33,984 nucleotides of DNA from Christensenella sp. UBA1750 (lineage in GTDB: Bacteria > Bacillota > Clostridia > Christensenellales > UBA1750): contig DCHO01000032.1 in NCBI GenBank assembly GCA_002315655.1, positions 1-33,984 on the forward strand. Direction: 5' to 3'. Below the pieces are notes generated by a model, which saw only the letters and a list, made by a program, of their open reading frames with translations, ran no database searches and was not told the origin of the DNA. Shown here in pieces: positions 31,249 to 33,984 of this stretch (positions are counted from its first letter, which is position 1; each line of letters opens with the position of its first letter). The position numbers were made by a program, and so were the translations under genes.

Positions 31249-31457
31249 CCCCTTTTTTTGATTTATTCCCATTGTTTACAAGATATAAACCGCTCGTTCG
31301 CTTCCCCACCTGACGGTTTTATCGCAAATAAAGCACGGGTCTATAATCAATATTTTGCGCCCCCTCCACACCGGTTTTTGTGGCTTTCCTTTATTTCAGC
31401 GCAATTCCGACAATGAAAAAATTGATACCGTCTCTCCCCTTCCGTGGCTTGATTTCC

Positions 31458-31502
31458 TTCTATTAAACAAAATTGAATTTTTCTTGATTTTGTTTAATAG
31501 AA
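31458..31502. repeat. Perfect 16-bp inverted repeat in the nrdD upstream gap
   Basis: TTCTATTAAACAAAAT (31458-31473) and ATTTTGTTTAATAGAA (31487-31502) are perfect complements with a 13-nt loop. It is AT-rich and has no T-tract, so it is not an ordinary terminator. The rest of the gap between 31249 and 31539 shows no ORF or recognisable riboswitch. Confidence 0.85.
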
Positions 31503-31539
31503 ACAAGTGACCGCCCTGCAACCACTATCCGAAACACAA

Positions 31540-31572
31540 AAGGCTTCCCGCGTGCGTTCCGCAGGAAGCCTT
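31540..31572 (-). terminator. Terminator of the radical SAM / phosphoesterase operon
   Basis: AAGGCTTCC (31540-31548) pairs with GGAAGCCTT (31564-31572), 20 nt after the leftward gene's stop codon; the minus strand continues with TTTGTGTTT. Confidence 0.8.
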
Positions 31573-31591
31573 CATAGTATTTGAAATTGAT

Positions 31592-32716
31592 TTACAGCAC
31601 GATGTCCCCCGGGCGGAAGCCCTCGGGCAGTTCCTCCTCCTCCACAAAGGGGAAGGAATCGTCCTCCAGCGCCGGGATCAGCGCCTCAAAGGGAACGCGA
31701 CCGAACTCGCCGGCATAGGAGCTTGCACCGAACCAGCCGCCCTCGTGGGCGCGGAGGTTTAAGTCCCGGGCGAACTTGGTGGGGTTTGCACAGGCGTGAA
31801 CGGTGATGGGGAAATGTTCCTCTGCCGCCTGCTTCATGAGCTTTAAGGTCAGCTCGCGGCTCCACACAGGCGACAGATAGCCCAGCCGGTACATATACAT
31901 CGTCTCGCCTAAGTAATTGTCGATGTTGTTGGGGTTCAGATGCAGCTCGGCGCAGTTCATAAAGTCGATGCCGGTGGCAAAGATCGCGTCCTTTTTCTGC
32001 TGAAAGGCCTCATAAAATTCCGGGGTCATGGGCGTTTCGATGCCGACCATGGGGATATACTTCTTCGCAATGCCCATGTTCTCAATCACCTTATCACTGC
32101 ATTTCGACGCCCCCAAATTGAACCGCAGCTCATCCAGACCCGCTTCGCCCAAGGCTTTGAGGCTTTCCTCGGTGCACAGCGTTCCGTTGGTGTAGAGATG
32201 CTGGTAGATGCCCGCCGCCTTAAAATCGCTTACGATGTCATAATACTTCTCGATTTCCATGAACGGCTCCAAATACACATAGGACACGCCGGAGGGCTTT
32301 TTCGAGGCGGAAAGCAGCAGCGGCAGGTCGCGCCGCTTGTATCTCTGCCCGCCGATCTCAAAATAGCCTTCCCCGATGGGTTCCTGACAGTCCATCTGCC
32401 CGAAATCGTAGCAAAATGGGCATTTTAGGTTGCATTTGTTGGTCTTGCGGATGGCGGACAGCCCCGTGCCACACAGGCAGGACTTGCAGCCACGGGGAAA
32501 TTTCTCATCGTCCCCCACATAATAGGTGCGCCCGGCAAGGGTTTTGAGGTTCGGAATCTCGGCAAGCAGCTTATCAAACCGCGCCTCCGCCGCATCCTCA
32601 ATCTGGGATAAGGTCGCCAGCATCAATTCCTGCTGCTGGGGCATCAGTTCCTCTTCCTCGTCCAGCATGGCGAAAAAGCGAAACCAGTTCAGGGCGTCTT
32701 TTTTGGATATTTTCAT
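31592..32716 (-). CDS. Radical SAM protein with additional cysteines
   Basis: 374 aa; GAGGAAG lies before ATG 32714-32716. The N-terminal 60 residues are helical and acidic. The cluster motif CX3CX2C is at CNLKCPFCY (Cys95, Cys99, Cys102). It is preceded by RGCKSCLCGTG (Cys77, Cys80, Cys82), which could hold a second metal or auxiliary cluster. The barrel continues with SYVYLEPFMEIEKYYDIV and HLYTNGTLCTEESLKALGEA. No SPASM-type C-terminal cysteine set is visible. It lies 79 bp downstream of the metallophosphoesterase gene on the same strand. The substrate is unknown; no peptide precursor is seen next to it. Confidence 0.85.
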   Translation of the reverse strand: MKISKKDALNWFRFFAMLDEEEELMPQQQELMLATLSQIEDAAEARFDKLLAEIPNLKTLAGRTYYVGDDEKFPRGCKSCLCGTGLSAIRKTNKCNLKCPFCYDFGQMDCQEPIGEGYFEIGGQRYKRRDLPLLLSASKKPSGVSYVYLEPFMEIEKYYDIVSDFKAAGIYQHLYTNGTLCTEESLKALGEAGLDELRFNLGASKCSDKVIENMGIAKKYIPMVGIETPMTPEFYEAFQQKKDAIFATGIDFMNCAELHLNPNNIDNYLGETMYMYRLGYLSPVWSRELTLKLMKQAAEEHFPITVHACANPTKFARDLNLRAHEGGWFGASSYAGEFGRVPFEALIPALEDDSFPFVEEEELPEGFRPGDIVL

Positions 32717-32795
32717 TGTTTTTTCTTCCTCGAAATTCAGTTCGGATTTTGAAGGGTTTTCTTCCTGATACGGACTTTACGGCATCCTGTCCGCC

Positions 32796-33842
32796 TCAGC
32801 TCACCTTGCGGGTCAAAGTAATCCTGGAGATCTGCGGGGTGTTGCACAGCCGGAATGCGGGGTATTTTTCATACATCGTCCCCAGTCCCGTGCTGATGTA
32901 TTGATAGGTCGCATTGACCTCATGCAGTCCTTTTTCGTATTGTCCCTGCGGGAACCAGCCGCCTCTGGGCAGCAGCTCATTGTCCAGATGCAGCGCCCCC
33001 ACAAAAGGCAGGCAGAACTGGCCGCCTAAATGATGCCCCGATAAAATAAGGTCGGCATACCCGAAGACCTCCGTGGTGCTGGCGCTCTGCAATTCGGCAG
33101 ACAAACAGGGTATGTGGGACAGCATAATGTTGAGATCACCCTGCCGGGCATTGCCCACAGCCGCTGTGAAGGCCTCCACACGGCTTTTCTTATATTGGAT
33201 GGACTGCACCTCTCCCTCGGACAAACTCTCGTCCTCGAGGCGCTTATCCAGCGAATTTATGGCGGAGGAGGTTTCCAGCAGCAGAGAGGAAGCGGGCATA
33301 AGCGTGAGCCGCGTCTCCCCATCATTAAGCACGACGGGCACATCCAGATAGAGAGCCCCTAAGTCGATAGCATCCTGCGCCCAATCGGAATATCCAAAGG
33401 AACCGTCCTTGCGCACCTCGGTCACGGGCAGGTCGTTTTCCCCGGTGATGAAATACACAGGCTTTCCCTGCGCCTGAAAATAGCACAACGCCTGATGCAG
33501 CCCGGTGTTGTCGCCGTCCCTCCCCAGCAGGTCGCCGGTCAGCACCACAATGTCGTATTGCGTGTTCCCCAGCACCTTCTCCAGCTTTCCGGCATTCTCC
33601 CCGAACTGCTTTTCCCGAATGTCGGAAAGCTGCAAAATGGAATAGCCTTCCAGCGCTTTCGGCAGCGTCGGCATGGAAAAGGTCACTTCATCCAGCTCGA
33701 TGCGCGAATTGTCATAAACCGTAAGCCCGCAAAGCAACGCGACGATCAGCAGCGGGATCAGCACCATCATCATATTGAACTTGCGCTTGCCCCGGAACAG
33801 CTTCTTGGTCTCCCGGGACATTTTGAGCCGCACTGGCCGCAT
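32796..33842 (-). CDS. Membrane-anchored metallophosphoesterase-like protein with degraded metal site
   Basis: 348 aa from ATG 33840-33842, where GGGAGGCGGGG lies 4-5 nt before; the upstream extension of the frame is ignored. Basic N-terminus, one membrane segment at about 24-43, then an outside calcineurin-like domain. The order of motifs fits the YkuE-type family, but ligands are changed: DxH is Asp74-Ile-Arg76, GD is intact (Asp104), GNH(D/E) reads Gly-Glu-Asn-Asp (134-137), His243 is kept, and GHxHGGQ reads GHHLGGQ (His270, His271). It may have low activity, another metal arrangement or a binding role. Promoter at 33876-33904; the radical SAM gene follows. Confidence 0.85.
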   Translation of the reverse strand: MRPVRLKMSRETKKLFRGKRKFNMMMVLIPLLIVALLCGLTVYDNSRIELDEVTFSMPTLPKALEGYSILQLSDIREKQFGENAGKLEKVLGNTQYDIVVLTGDLLGRDGDNTGLHQALCYFQAQGKPVYFITGENDLPVTEVRKDGSFGYSDWAQDAIDLGALYLDVPVVLNDGETRLTLMPASSLLLETSSAINSLDKRLEDESLSEGEVQSIQYKKSRVEAFTAAVGNARQGDLNIMLSHIPCLSAELQSASTTEVFGYADLILSGHHLGGQFCLPFVGALHLDNELLPRGGWFPQGQYEKGLHEVNATYQYISTGLGTMYEKYPAFRLCNTPQISRITLTRKVS

Positions 33843-33875
33843 TGACCCCGCCTCCCTTTTTCGCCAGTTTTCCTT

Positions 33876-33904
33876 ATTATAGCATGAGAACCGGTTTTCT
33901 TCAA
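33876..33904 (-). promoter_or_regulatory. Promoter of the metallophosphoesterase-like gene
   Basis: On the minus strand TTGAAG (33899-33904), 17-bp spacer, perfect TATAAT (33876-33881), 33 bp before the start codon. Confidence 0.75.
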
Positions 33905-33950
33905 TAAATGTGACCAAAATGAAAGCAGGAAGAAACATCTCCCTGCTCAG

Positions 33951-33979
33951 TGTGTCAAAGAACTTCGTTCTTTGACACA
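33951..33979. repeat. Perfect 13-bp inverted repeat at the window end
   Basis: TGTGTCAAAGAAC (33951-33963), TTC loop, GTTCTTTGACACA (33967-33979). Either the terminator of a gene outside the window or a dispersed palindrome. Confidence 0.85.
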
Positions 33980-33984
33980 GAATT

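Overview
This window looks like chromosomal DNA of a gut-type anaerobic Firmicute, most likely class Clostridia. Oscillospirales-like is my best guess and is not proven by anything here. The support is strong AGGAGG-type ribosome binding sites, sigma-A promoters, anaerobic ribonucleotide reductase (NrdD/NrdG), a sodium-pumping decarboxylase beta subunit, two DegV proteins and a DUF1836 regulator, in a moderately GC-rich background. Several islands are clearly more AT-rich: 14.8-16.2 kb, 19.7-21.7 kb and 26.3-26.9 kb. No rRNA, tRNA, CRISPR array, transposase or phage gene was recognised.

Layout. 1-424: start of a leftward lipoprotein, cut by the window edge. 712-3015: metA (methionine) and murA (peptidoglycan), rightward. 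3.1-7.5 kb: leftward VTT-domain membrane protein, TraX-like protein, SPL-type radical SAM protein, S66 carboxypeptidase and a short YitT protein. 7.7-13.5 kb, rightward: a one-polypeptide amino-acid ABC transporter, DegV, an FG-GAP propeller protein, a ThuA-like protein and a 42-aa ORF. 13.6-16.2 kb, leftward: a phosphodiester glycosidase-like protein and two paralogous small membrane proteins set among copies of a 27-nt repeat. 16.3-24.6 kb, rightward: asnS, a hairpin array, oadB with a 46-aa membrane peptide, an AT-rich GT-C glycosyltransferase-like gene, aminopeptidase P and lrgAB. 24.6-27.1 kb: divergent degV/DUF1836, then a RelA/SpoT-like gene overlapping a 75-aa ORF. 27.2-33.9 kb, leftward: an acidic-linker membrane protein, nrdG, a 53-aa glycyl-radical peptide, nrdD with an NrdR-type box, a radical SAM protein and a degenerate metallophosphoesterase.

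Main points of interest. (1) The ABC transporter polypeptide carries its substrate-binding lobes in permuted order (lobe 2 before lobe 1), then permease, ATPase and a degenerate histidine-kinase-ATPase-like tail. (2) NrdD ends before the glycyl-radical segment, which is encoded as its own 53-aa gene coupled to nrdG. (3) An array of unrelated hairpins separated by a constant GTGAAATA/TATTTCAC word lies between asnS and oadB and changes orientation in the middle. (4) A foreign-looking AT-rich glycosyltransferase gene is flanked by a 22-nt direct repeat covering the ribosome binding site and first codons of pepP. (5) A divergent RelA/SpoT-fold protein overlaps a small gene in a toxin-antitoxin-like layout.

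All assignments come from reading translated sequence and motifs by eye. No database search or structure prediction was run.
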